A DNA stretch of 64,000 nucleotides from Streptomyces sennicomposti (lineage in GTDB: Bacteria; Actinomycetota; Actinomycetes; Streptomycetales; Streptomycetaceae): positions 163,534 to 227,533 of the forward strand of contig NZ_JAIOAB010000005.1 in NCBI RefSeq assembly GCF_019890635.1, in the 5' to 3' direction. The notes beneath the pieces were generated by a model that was not told the origin of the DNA, ran no database searches, and saw nothing but the letters and a program-made list of their open reading frames with translations. Position numbers and translations under genes: made by a program. Of this stretch, positions 10,009 to 17,937 are shown piece by piece (the stretch's first letter is position 1; every line of letters starts with the position of its first letter).

Positions 10009-10749
10009 ATGCCTGCAGCGCGGGATTCCCTGCTGGACGCCGCGTACATGGCGCTGGCGCGCCTGCCGTGGCCGGCTGTGCGGATGGTGGACGTGGCCGC
10101 GGCGGCCGGGGTCTCCCGGCAGACCCTCTACAACGAGTTCGGCAGCAAGGACGGGCTCGCCCGGGCGCTGGTGCGCAGGGAGGCGGCCGGCTTCCTCGCC
10201 GGGATTGACCGCGCGCTCGCCCCTCCGCCCGCCGACCCGTACGAGCGGCTGACCGCCGCCGCCGAGTGGACCGCCTCGGCCGCGCAGGGGAACGCGCTGG
10301 TCAAGGCCCTGCTCACCGGCTGCTGGAGCGACCGGCTGCCCCCGCCGCCGCGCACGCTCGCACCGGCCGCGGCGCCCATGCCGCCGTACGACCCGCTGTT
10401 CGATCCGCCGCTCGCGCCGGCCGCCGCGCCCGCACCCGTACCGCCGTTCGCGCCCCCGCCCGCGCCCGCGCCCGCGTCCCCGTCGCCGCGTACGCCGCCC
10501 CCGTCCCTGCGCGCTGTGCCGCCGCAGCGCCGGGCGGACGGTCCGGTGCTGTCACCCGGCGGTCTCCTCGCGGCGGTCCGCGACCGTGCCGTGGCCGCCG
10601 TGTCCGCTCCGGGGGCGGCGGGCGCCGTTCCGGCCGATGTGTGCGAACTGGTGTTCCGTCTCGCGCTGTCCTGTGTGGCGGCCCCGCCGGACGAGGGCGG
10701 GATCGCCGAACTGGTGCGCGGCGCACTGCACCACCGGCGCACGGCCTGA
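10009..10749 (+). CDS. TetR-family transcriptional regulator with a proline-rich insert
   Basis: The N-terminal 50 residues are a TetR helix-turn-helix (VRMVDVAAAAGVSRQTLYNEFGSKDGL). The ligand-binding half is interrupted at about residues 118-185 by a disordered Pro/Ala stretch (for example PPFAPPPAPAPASPSPRTPP), after which helices resume (DVCELVFRLALSC). Its ligand is unknown. It is convergent with the SMR exporter gene 46 bases downstream, a common arrangement for a drug-efflux regulator, but divergent control is absent, so regulation of the exporter is only a possibility. The start has a GGGGAGG eight bases upstream. Confidence 0.82.
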   Translation: MPAARDSLLDAAYMALARLPWPAVRMVDVAAAAGVSRQTLYNEFGSKDGLARALVRREAAGFLAGIDRALAPPPADPYERLTAAAEWTASAAQGNALVKALLTGCWSDRLPPPPRTLAPAAAPMPPYDPLFDPPLAPAAAPAPVPPFAPPPAPAPASPSPRTPPPSLRAVPPQRRADGPVLSPGGLLAAVRDRAVAAVSAPGAAGAVPADVCELVFRLALSCVAAPPDEGGIAELVRGALHHRRTA

Positions 10750-10795
10750 CCCGCGCGCCACGAGGCTCCCCGCATCCGAAGGAGGCAGGGGGCGC

Positions 10796-11119
10796 TCAGT
10801 GCGAGGAGCCGGACAGCTGGAGTCCGATCACGCCGATGATCACGAAGCTGATCGAGACGATCTTCAGCACCGACACCAGATCGCCGAGGAAGACCATGCC
10901 GTAGATCGCGGTGCCCGCCGCGCCGATCCCGGTCCACACCGCGTACGCGGGCCCCACGTCCAGCTTGCGCAGCGACAGCGTGAGCAGTCCGAAGCTGCCG
11001 AGGGCGAAGCAGCTGAAGGCGATGGTCGGCCAGAGCCGGGTGAAGCCGTGGGAGAGTTTCAGACACACCGCGAAGCCGGTCTCGAGCAGTCCCGCGACGA
11101 TGACCAGCAGCCACGCCAT
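10796..11119 (-). CDS. SMR-family exporter, Gdx/SugE type
   Basis: A 107-residue protein with four transmembrane helices and the essential membrane glutamate at position 13 (GLLETGFAVCLK). HGFTRL and AYAVWTGIGA are features of the Gdx/SugE branch, whose known members export guanidinium in exchange for protons. A GGAGG lies seven bases before the ATG at 11119. I looked upstream for a guanidine riboswitch and saw none, so regulation is unclear. CATAAT at 11173-11178 (minus strand) is a possible -10. Polyaromatic cation export (Qac type) is the alternative. Confidence 0.82.
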   Translation of the reverse strand: MAWLLVIVAGLLETGFAVCLKLSHGFTRLWPTIAFSCFALGSFGLLTLSLRKLDVGPAYAVWTGIGAAGTAIYGMVFLGDLVSVLKIVSISFVIIGVIGLQLSGSSH

Positions 11120-11363
11120 GTGCCGTCCTCCGTGTGTCGTCCCGCGTATCCGTGGCCGCTCCGGCTCGGTGCGATTATGCACTTACCGGCCCGGCACCGG
11201 GGCAAACAACGCCAAGGTCACCGACCGGCCTGACGCGTCGACCGAGACCCGCGTCGCCGACCGCCCCGCCGCACCGCCCGAGGCCCCCGGACACGCCCCG
11301 CCCCGCGGCCCCCGCCCAGGTCACCGCCCGGGGCTCCCACCCAGGCCACCGCCCCCGGCCCCG

Positions 11364-12377
11364 TCAGTCGCCCTCCGTGCGCTCCCGTGTGGCCAGCAGC
11401 CGGCGCAGCGAGTACAGCCGGGCCGGGTCCGCGTGCCCGTCCGCCACCCACGCGTCCAGGGCGCAGTCCGGCTCGTCGTGACTGCACGCGCGCGGGCAGC
11501 CCGCCGTGCCGGGCTCCAGGTCGGGGAAGGCGTGGATGACCCGGGACGGGTCGATGTGGGCGAGCCCGAAGGACCGTACGCCCGGGGTGTCCACGACCCA
11601 GCCGCCGTCGTCGCCCGCCAGGGGCAGTGCGAGCGCGGAGGTGGTGGTGTGCCGGCCCCGGCCGGTCACCGCGTTCACATGGCCGGTGACACGCCGCCGG
11701 TCCTCCGGGACCAGCGCGTTGACCAGGGTGGTCTTGCCGACGCCGGAGTGGCCCACGAACGCCGTGACCCGCCCGGCGAGGAACTCCCGCACCCGGTCCG
11801 CCGCGTCGCCGGTCTCCAGCTCCTCGCGGCTGGTGACGACGTAGGGGATGTCCAGGTGCCCGTACAGCTCCAGCAGCTTGTCCGGCGGGGCCAGGTCCGA
11901 CTTGGTCATCACCAGCAGCGGCTCCAGGCCGCCGTCGAACGCCGCCACCAGGCAGCGGTCGATCAGCCGCGGGCGCGGCTCGGGGTCGGCGAGCGCGGTG
12001 ACGATGGCCAGCTGGTCGGCGTTGGCCACGACCACGCGTTCGTACGGGTCGTCGTCGTCCGCCGTGCGGCGCAGCACCGAGGTGCGCTCCTCGATGCGGA
12101 CGATGCGCGCGAGGGTGTCCTTCTTGCCGGACAGATCGCCGACCAGGGCCACCTGGTCGCCCACCACGGCGGCCTTGCGGCCCAGTTCGCGGGCCTTCAT
12201 CGCCAGGATCGTACGGCCGTCGACCAGGCAGGTCAGCCGGCCCCGGTCGACGGTGAGGACCATGCCCTCGGCGGCGTCCTCGTGCTTCGGGCGGATGTTC
12301 GTCCGCGGACGGTTGCCCCGGCGGTTGGGCCGGGAGCGGATGTCGTCCTCGTCGGTGTGCTTGCCGTAGCGGCGCAT
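11364..12377 (-). CDS. rsgA: Ribosome small-subunit-dependent GTPase RsgA
   Basis: This 337-residue protein is a circularly permuted GTPase that acts late in 30S subunit maturation. It has an OB-fold (residues about 35-95), then the permuted G motifs in order: TKSD (G4), GHSGVGKTTLVNAL (G1), RHTTT (G2) and DTPG (G3). The C-terminal zinc knuckle is C-P-R-A-CSHDEPDC. The N-terminus is basic and rich in Arg. It starts 16 bases after the end of aroA and is probably co-transcribed with it. Confidence 0.92.
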   Translation of the reverse strand: MRRYGKHTDEDDIRSRPNRRGNRPRTNIRPKHEDAAEGMVLTVDRGRLTCLVDGRTILAMKARELGRKAAVVGDQVALVGDLSGKKDTLARIVRIEERTSVLRRTADDDDPYERVVVANADQLAIVTALADPEPRPRLIDRCLVAAFDGGLEPLLVMTKSDLAPPDKLLELYGHLDIPYVVTSREELETGDAADRVREFLAGRVTAFVGHSGVGKTTLVNALVPEDRRRVTGHVNAVTGRGRHTTTSALALPLAGDDGGWVVDTPGVRSFGLAHIDPSRVIHAFPDLEPGTAGCPRACSHDEPDCALDAWVADGHADPARLYSLRRLLATRERTEGD

Positions 12378-12393
12378 GACTGTTCCCCGTGTC

Positions 12394-13722
12394 CTACGCC
12401 CCGAGCATCCCGGTCCACAGCTCGGGGAAGTCCGGCAGGGTCTTCGCCGTCGTCGCCACGTTCTCGATCTGGACGCCCTCGACCGCCAGGCCGATGATCG
12501 CGCCGGCGGTGGCCATGCGGTGGTCGTCGTAGGTGTGGAAGATCCCGCCGTGCAGCCGGCGCGGCCGGATGTGCAGTCCGTCGGCGGTCTCGGTGACGTC
12601 GCCGCCCAGCTCGTTGATCTCCTTGGTGAGCGCGGCCAGCCGGTCCGTCTCGTGCAGCCGCAGATGGGCCACGCCCCGCAGGGTGGAGGGGGAGTCCGCG
12701 AGCGCGGCGACCGCGGCGATGCCCGGAGTCAGCTCGCCGACCTCGCTCAGATCCACGTCGATGCCGTGCACCGCGCCGGAGCCGGTGAACACCAGTCCGT
12801 AGTCCGTGAGTTCGCAGGAGCCGCCCATCTCGGTGAAGATCTCCCGCAGCCGGTCGCCCGGCTGGGTGGTGCGGGCGGGCCAGTCCGGGACGACCACCTT
12901 GCCGCCGGTAACCAGCGCCGCCGCCAGGAACGGCTGCGCGTTCGACAGGTCCGGCTCCACGGTGAGGTCCCGGCCGAGCAGCGCGCCCGGCGTCACCCGC
13001 CACACGTTCGGCTCGCCGCCCGACTCCGGGGTGTCCACCTGGGCGCCCACCGCGCGCAGCATGTCCACCGTCATCCGGATGTGCGGCAGCGACGGCAGCG
13101 TGGCGCCGACGTGACGCACCTCGACGCCCTGGTTGAAGCGCGGGCCGGACAGCAGCAGGGCGCTGACGAACTGGGAGGACGAGGAGGCGTCGATCTCCAC
13201 CGCGCCGCCGTCCAGGGCGCCGCTGCCGTGCACCGTCAGCGGCAGCGCGCCGCGGCCGTCGTCGTCGATCCGGGCGCCGAGCGCGCGCAGCGCGTCGATG
13301 ACGCCGTGCAGCGGACGCTCGTAGGACCGCGGGTCGCCGTCGAAACGGACCGGGCCGTCGGCCAGGGCGGCCACCGGCGGCAGGAAGCGCATCACCGTGC
13401 CGGCGTTGCCCACGTCGACCGTCGCCGGGCCGTGCAGCCCCGCCGGGATCACCCGCCATGCCTCGCCCGAGGCGCCCGCGCCGGACGCGGAGGACACCGT
13501 CTCCTCGATGCCGACGCCCATCGTCCGCAGGGCCCCGGCCATCAGCAGCGTGTCGCGGGAGCGCAGCGGGCGGCGCAGCCAGCCCGGCTCCGAGGCGAGC
13601 GCGGCGAGCACCAGGGCGCGGTTGGTGACCGACTTCGACCCGGGCACGTGGACCGTCGCGTCGACGGCTCCGCTCGCGTGCGGGGCGGGCCAGAGGGCGG
13701 TGTGAGCGGGGTTCGAGGCCAT
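12394..13722 (-). CDS. aroA: 3-phosphoshikimate 1-carboxyvinyltransferase (EPSP synthase)
   Basis: A 442-residue enzyme of the shikimate pathway joining phosphoenolpyruvate to shikimate-3-phosphate. Family landmarks are [18 protein letters not shown] near residue 27, [18 protein letters not shown] (binding of PEP and the target of glyphosate), [12 protein letters not shown], and [12 protein letters not shown] in the C-terminal half with [10 protein letters not shown] at the end. It is the first gene of an aroA-rsgA pair. No other shikimate genes are nearby. Confidence 0.94.
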   Translation of the reverse strand: MASNPAHTALWPAPHASGAVDATVHVPGSKSVTNRALVLAALASEPGWLRRPLRSRDTLLMAGALRTMGVGIEETVSSASGAGASGEAWRVIPAGLHGPATVDVGNAGTVMRFLPPVAALADGPVRFDGDPRSYERPLHGVIDALRALGARIDDDGRGALPLTVHGSGALDGGAVEIDASSSSQFVSALLLSGPRFNQGVEVRHVGATLPSLPHIRMTVDMLRAVGAQVDTPESGGEPNVWRVTPGALLGRDLTVEPDLSNAQPFLAAALVTGGKVVVPDWPARTTQPGDRLREIFTEMGGSCELTDYGLVFTGSGAVHGIDVDLSEVGELTPGIAAVAALADSPSTLRGVAHLRLHETDRLAALTKEINELGGDVTETADGLHIRPRRLHGGIFHTYDDHRMATAGAIIGLAVEGVQIENVATTAKTLPDFPELWTGMLGA

Positions 13723-14006
13723 GGGCCCACTCTATAAGGAGGCGGTCGGCCCGGCCGTCCCGCGGACCTGCGGCCACGGGGCGGGGGCGCGGGAGGGCTC
13801 ACGCCCCGCGCACCGGCCGGGGCACGCGCCCCGCGCACCCCGCCGCGCTCCCGGCGTGGACGCCCGGCCCGTAGCCCGCCGCCGCGTTCACCGCGTGAGC
13901 GCTGACCCCGCGGCGCACCGCCGTCTCAAAGCCCCGGCAGCACCAGCGACCCCGGCCCTCACCGCCCCGGCAGCCGCCGCCTTCACAGCCTCAGCCGCCG
14001 CCGCCC
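13723..14006 (+). other. GC-rich interval with GCC-repeat drift
   Basis: About 280 bases between aroA and the M50 peptidase gene. The part from 13930 to 14040 consists of degenerate copies of a unit like CCCCGGCAGCCGCCGCC/CTCACAGCC, which runs into the 3' end of the peptidase gene. I see no gene here. Confidence 0.5.
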
Positions 14007-14729
14007 TCACAGCCCCAGCAGCCACCGCCCCCCGCCCATCAGCGAGCACAGCGACACGGCGTGGAACAGGAACAGCCACAGTCCCGCCGGAGCGTGCGTC
14101 AGCCGCGCCAGCTGGTCGGCGTCCGACTCCCCGGCGCCCTCGCGGGCCCGCCGGACCTGGAGTTCGAAGGCCGGCCGCACCCCGCCGAGCAGCAGGAACC
14201 ACACCACCGCGTACGCGAACGCGGCCTGCACCTGCGGCCCGGCCAGCCACGACACCAGCAGGAACGTGCCGCCGGTGAGGACCACGGTCAGCACCCCGTA
14301 GGCGTTGCGGATCATCACCAGCATCGCCAGCAGCAGCGCCGTCGCCACCCACAGCAGCAGCGTGATGCGGCCCACGGCGAGCAGCGCCGCACCGCCGAGC
14401 CCCAGCAGCGGGGGAGCGGTGTACCCGGCGGCGGCGGTGAGGATCATGCCGAGGCCGTACGGCTTGCCCCGGCTCAGGGTGAGGCCGCTGGTGTCGGAGT
14501 GCAGGCGTATCCCGGTCAGGGTGCGGCCGGTGAGCAGGGCCACCAGCCCGTGGCCGCCCTCGTGCGCGATCGTGACGGCATTGCGCGCCACCCGCCACAG
14601 CGCGGCCGGGACGACGACGGCGAGCGCGACGAGCGCGGTGCCGATCACCACCCACCGGTCCGGGGAGGGCTGGGTGCCGAGGAGCCGGTCCCAGAGGTCG
14701 GGCAGCGCGGTCGCGGCGAGGCGGTCCAT
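14007..14729 (-). CDS. M50-family membrane metallopeptidase
   Basis: A 240-residue integral membrane protein with about six helices. The zinc-binding HExxH is HEGGH in the second predicted helix (TIAHEGGHGLVALLTGRTL). It is followed by a conserved RGKPYGLGMILTAAAGY block, as in the short M50B-like family of actinobacteria. A role in intramembrane cleavage is plausible, but no substrate is known. It is divergent from the SRAP gene with only 49 bases between the start codons, so the two promoters overlap or one gene is leaderless. Confidence 0.8.
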   Translation of the reverse strand: MDRLAATALPDLWDRLLGTQPSPDRWVVIGTALVALAVVVPAALWRVARNAVTIAHEGGHGLVALLTGRTLTGIRLHSDTSGLTLSRGKPYGLGMILTAAAGYTAPPLLGLGGAALLAVGRITLLLWVATALLLAMLVMIRNAYGVLTVVLTGGTFLLVSWLAGPQVQAAFAYAVVWFLLLGGVRPAFELQVRRAREGAGESDADQLARLTHAPAGLWLFLFHAVSLCSLMGGGRWLLGL

Positions 14730-14778
14730 GGTGCGAAGCGGCTCCTTGAGCGGGGCGGGGTCTGGCAGTGTTGCACGT

Positions 14779-15594
14779 ATGTGCGGACGGTATGCATCCA
14801 GTCGCGGACCCGAGGATCTCGCGGCAACCTTTGAGATCGAGAAGTGGGAGCCGGAGGAGACCCTCGCCCCCGACTACAACGTCGCCCCGACCAAAGAGGT
14901 CCACGTCGTCCTGGACCGCCCCTTGAAGGACGCCGCCGACCGGCGGCCGGTTCGCCAGCTGCGCACGCTGAAGTGGGGCCTGGTGCCGTCGTGGGCGAAG
15001 TCGCCCGAGGGCGCCGCCCGGATGATCAACGCGCGCGCGGAGACCGTGCACGAGAAGCCGTCGTACCGGCGCGCCTTCGCCGCCCGGCGCTGCATCGTGC
15101 CCGCCGACGGCTACTACGAGTGGGTCACCGGCGAGCAGGAGCGCGAGCTGGAGGTGGAGGGGCGGCGCAAGCGCCCGCGCAAGCAGCCGTACTTCGTGAC
15201 CCCCGCCGACGGCTCGGTGTTCGCGATGGCGGGGCTCTACGAGTTCTGGCGCGACCGCACACTGCCCGACGACCACCCGCAGGCCTGGTGGGCGACCTGC
15301 TCGGTGATCACCACGGAGGCCGAGCAGACCCCGCTCGGGGTGGCCCCCGCCGAGGGACCGCGCTCGCTCGCCGACATCCACCCCCGGATGCCGCTGATGC
15401 TCACCCCCGACCGCTGGGACGCCTGGCTGGACCCGGCCCGCACCGACCCGGAGGAACTGCGCGCGCTGCTGGCCCCGCCGCCGCCCGGCCTGATGCGCGC
15501 CTACCCGGTGTCCACCGCCGTCAGCAACGTCCGCAACAACGGACCGGAGCTGCTGAAGGAGCTGCCCGCCCCCGAGGAGGGCACACTCTTCTGA
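14779..15594 (+). CDS. SRAP-domain protein (HMCES/YedK family)
   Basis: This 271-residue protein starts MCGRYA, so removal of Met1 exposes the catalytic Cys2 that crosslinks to abasic sites in single-stranded DNA. Other conserved elements are NVAPT, LKWGLVPSWAK, MINARAET, CIVPADGYYEW and DIHPRMPLML. The family shields abasic sites from cleavage. There is no ribosome binding site before the ATG and the promoter interval is short, so translation is probably leaderless. It is followed by an alpha/beta hydrolase gene after 54 bases of repeats. Confidence 0.9.
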   Translation: MCGRYASSRGPEDLAATFEIEKWEPEETLAPDYNVAPTKEVHVVLDRPLKDAADRRPVRQLRTLKWGLVPSWAKSPEGAARMINARAETVHEKPSYRRAFAARRCIVPADGYYEWVTGEQERELEVEGRRKRPRKQPYFVTPADGSVFAMAGLYEFWRDRTLPDDHPQAWWATCSVITTEAEQTPLGVAPAEGPRSLADIHPRMPLMLTPDRWDAWLDPARTDPEELRALLAPPPPGLMRAYPVSTAVSNVRNNGPELLKELPAPEEGTLF

Positions 15595-15602
15595 CGTGCC
15601 CC

Positions 15603-15684
15603 CTGAGACGACCTTGACTGAGACGACCTTGACCGAGACGACCGCGACGTGAGCACGGGAGACGACGTGAGCACGGGAGACGAC
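15603..15684 (+). repeat. Short tandem repeats spanning a gene start
   Basis: Three copies of a 15-base unit, TGAGACGACCTTGAC and variants (about 15603-15648), are followed by two exact copies of GTGAGCACGGGAGACGAC (15649-15666 and 15667-15684). The second pair encodes the duplicated STGDD at the start of the hydrolase, so it offers two in-frame GTG starts. Confidence 0.75.
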
Positions 15685-16389
15685 GCCGACACGATCCCCG
15701 AGACGACGACCGCGGCGGCCGAGGGGGCCGAGGCGGCCTCCGGCACGAGCACGACCGGTGACGCCGTCGAGACCGTCGAGACGGAGGCGGGCGCGGCCCG
15801 CGTCACCTGGCGCCGGGCGAAGCGTGCCCGGCTCGTCCTCGCCGTGAGCCACGGCGCGGGCGGCGGCATCGAGGCCCGCGACCTGCAGGCCCTCGCGCGG
15901 GTCCTGCCCGCGCACGGCGTCACCGTCGCCCTCGTCGAGCAGCCCTGGCGGGTGGCCGGGAAGAAGGTGGCGCCCGCGCCGAAGACGCTCGACACCGGCT
16001 GGCGCGGGGTGTGGCCCACCCTCGCCGGGGCCGGGCTGCCGGTGATCGCGGGCGGCCGCAGCGCCGGCGCGCGGGTCGCCTGCCGTACGGCGGCCGAGCT
16101 GGGCGCGCACGCCGTGCTCGCGCTCTCCTTCCCGCTGCACCCGCCGGGCCGGCCGGAGAAGTCCCGGGCCGCCGAACTGCTCGGCGCCGGGGCGCCCACC
16201 CTCGTCGTCCAGGGCGGCAACGACCCGTTCGGCAGGCCGGCGGAGTTCCCCGAGGGCCGCTACGAGCTGGTCGAGATCCCCGGCGCCGACCACGGCTTCG
16301 CGGTGCCCAAGCGCGCGGACACCGGGCAGGAGCAGGCGCTGACCCTGCTCACGGACGCCGTGACCCGGTGGACCGCGGCACTCGGGTGA
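15649..16389 (+). CDS. Alpha/beta hydrolase, dienelactone-hydrolase-like
   Basis: A 246-residue protein. Residues 1-50 are an acidic Thr/Glu-rich leader without predicted fold. The hydrolase core follows: oxyanion-loop motif [10 protein letters not shown], nucleophile elbow GGRSAGAR (Ser), the acid loop [10 protein letters not shown] (Asp), and GADHGFAVP (His). It resembles the small KANL3/Tex30-like or dienelactone hydrolase families; the substrate is unknown. Two identical GTG starts (15649, 15667) arise from a tandem duplication. It ends just before the sigR promoter. Confidence 0.8.
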
Positions 16390-16405
16390 CGTCGGCCGAC
16401 GGCCG

Positions 16406-16431
16406 GGAATGCCGGGCGAGCCGCCGCTGTT
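16406..16431 (+). promoter_or_regulatory. Sigma-R-dependent promoter (sigRp2 type)
   Basis: GGAAT (16406-16410, within GGGAAT) and GTT (16429-16431) are separated by exactly 18 bases. This is the consensus of promoters read by the thiol-stress sigma factor SigR. It lies 16 bases past the hydrolase stop and upstream of sigR, matching the autoregulated promoter described for S. coelicolor sigR. Confidence 0.85.
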
Positions 16432-16705
16432 GAGCGGGACGGAAGTGCTGGTCGCCGGCACCGAAGTCGTAGGAGAGGGAGTCCGCCGCATGGGGTGCAC
16501 CGTCTGCCCGCCCATCGCCCGCCATCCGGTGGAGGGGGCGCGCCCGGCAGAGTCCGAGGCCGGCCGCGGCAGCCGCGCCGACCTGGAGTGGACCGTGCTG
16601 CACGCGGCCAAGGCCGCCCCTATTCGAGGGGCGGCGGGCACGAGTCGTCGTCTATCCTCCGAAACGAGTGGGACCGCTCTCGGTCTCACGACATCGCTTG
16701 AGGAG

Positions 16706-17401
16706 GTGGGTCCGGTTCCCGGTACCGACGCAGGGACCGACGACGGCCAGGCGGAGCTGCCCGAGGGCCAGGGCACAGGCGCGTCCGCGTCCGCGGAGTC
16801 GACCGCCGAGCGCAGCGCGCGCTTCGAGCGGGACGCGCTCGAATTCCTCGACCAGATGTACTCGGCCGCGCTGCGCATGACGCGCAACCCCGCCGACGCC
16901 GAGGACCTGGTGCAGGAGACGTACGCCAAGGCGTACGCGTCCTTCCACCAGTTCCGCGAGGGCACCAACCTCAAGGCCTGGCTCTACCGCATCCTCACCA
17001 ACACGTTCATCAACTCCTACCGCAAGAAGCAGCGCGAACCCCAGCGCAGCGCCGCGGAGGAGATCGAGGACTGGCAGCTGGCCCGCGCCGAGTCGCACAT
17101 GTCGACGGGTCTGCGCTCCGCCGAGTCGCAGGCGCTCGACCACCTGCCCGACTCGGACGTGAAGGAAGCGCTCCAGGCGATCCCCGAGGAATTCCGCATC
17201 GCCGTGTATCTCGCCGATGTCGAGGGCTTTGCGTACAAGGAGATCGCGGACATCATGGGGACACCCATCGGCACGGTGATGTCCCGGCTGCACCGGGGCC
17301 GCCGTCAACTGCGCGGCATGCTCGAGGACTACGCCCGCGATCGCGGACTGGTCCCCGCCGGCGCCGGCAAGTCGAACGAAGCGAAAGGCTCGGGCTCATG
17401 A
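16706..17401 (+). CDS. sigR: ECF sigma factor SigR (thiol-oxidative stress)
   Basis: The basic form has 231 residues. Region 2 is visible in [29 protein letters not shown] and region 4 in [26 protein letters not shown] and [15 protein letters not shown]. It directs genes of disulfide-stress defence such as thioredoxin and mycothiol metabolism. The GTG at 16706 corresponds to the known short form. The reading frame stays open upstream to ATG 16490, which has AGGAGAGGGA nine bases ahead. Transcripts from the sigma-R-type promoter could therefore make a longer form of 303 residues, analogous to the unstable sigma-R-prime isoform. The stop overlaps rsrA (ATGA). Confidence 0.94.
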
Positions 17402-17712
17402 GCTGCGGAGAGCCGCATGAGACGGACTGCAGTGAGGTACTCGACCATCTGTACGAGTTCCTCGACAGTGAGATGCCGGAAGTCGATCGCACCAAGTTCG
17501 AGCACCACTTCGAGGAGTGCTCGCCGTGCCTCGAGAAGTACGGCCTCGAGCAAGCCGTGAAGAAGCTGGTCAAGCGGTGCTGCGGACACGACGACGTGCC
17601 CGCCGACCTGCGCGCCAAGGTCATGGGGCGGATCCAGCTGATCCGCTCCGGCGACCCGGGCGGCGCCGGCCGTGACGTGATGCCCCCGCCGGGCGCTCCG
17701 CAGGAGACCTGA
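17398..17712 (+). CDS. rsrA: Zinc-binding redox-sensitive anti-sigma factor RsrA
   Basis: A 104-residue ZAS-family protein that binds and silences SigR under reducing conditions. The zinc motif is HHFEECSPC (H37, C41, C44), with C11 as the further ligand; C3, C61 and C62 are additional cysteines. Disulfide formation on oxidation releases zinc and SigR. Its start overlaps the sigR stop by four bases, giving translational coupling and near-equimolar synthesis. Length matches the family. Confidence 0.94.
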
Positions 17713-17725
17713 GCCGCACCTTCGC

Positions 17726-17795
17726 GCCGGATGCTCCGCCGCCCCCGAGCCCGGCCCTCGCCGGATGCTCCGCGCGAGCCCCGAGCCCGGCGTGC
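17726..17795 (+). repeat. Two-copy 34-base direct repeat downstream of rsrA
   Basis: GCCGGATGCTCCGC followed by a CCCCGAGCCCGGC block occurs at 17726-17759 and again from 17760. The copies are adjacent and slightly diverged; no coding function is seen. Confidence 0.65.
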
Positions 17796-17845
17796 CGCAC
17801 CGAACGGGCGTCCACTCTCTGACCGCCCATCACTCGTACGTGCTA

Positions 17846-17870
17846 ATCCGCGGGTTATCGGCCCGCGGAT
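17846..17870 (+). terminator. Inverted repeat between rsrA and the HD gene
   Basis: ATCCGCGGG and CCCGCGGAT form a perfect 9-bp stem around a 7-base loop. It may end the sigR-rsrA transcript or be an operator for the following gene; I favour terminator weakly. Confidence 0.45.
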
Positions 17871-17937
17871 GCCCCCTCGCCCGGCCTAGGCTCGGACCCA
17901 CTGGCCGTGGACAGGCATGACCCGGGGGAGGGGCGTC

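Noticed and set aside
11120..11220. Guanidine riboswitch upstream of the SMR exporter
   Set aside because: I looked for the conserved ACGR-type motifs of guanidine-I and the short hairpins of classes II and III and did not find them.
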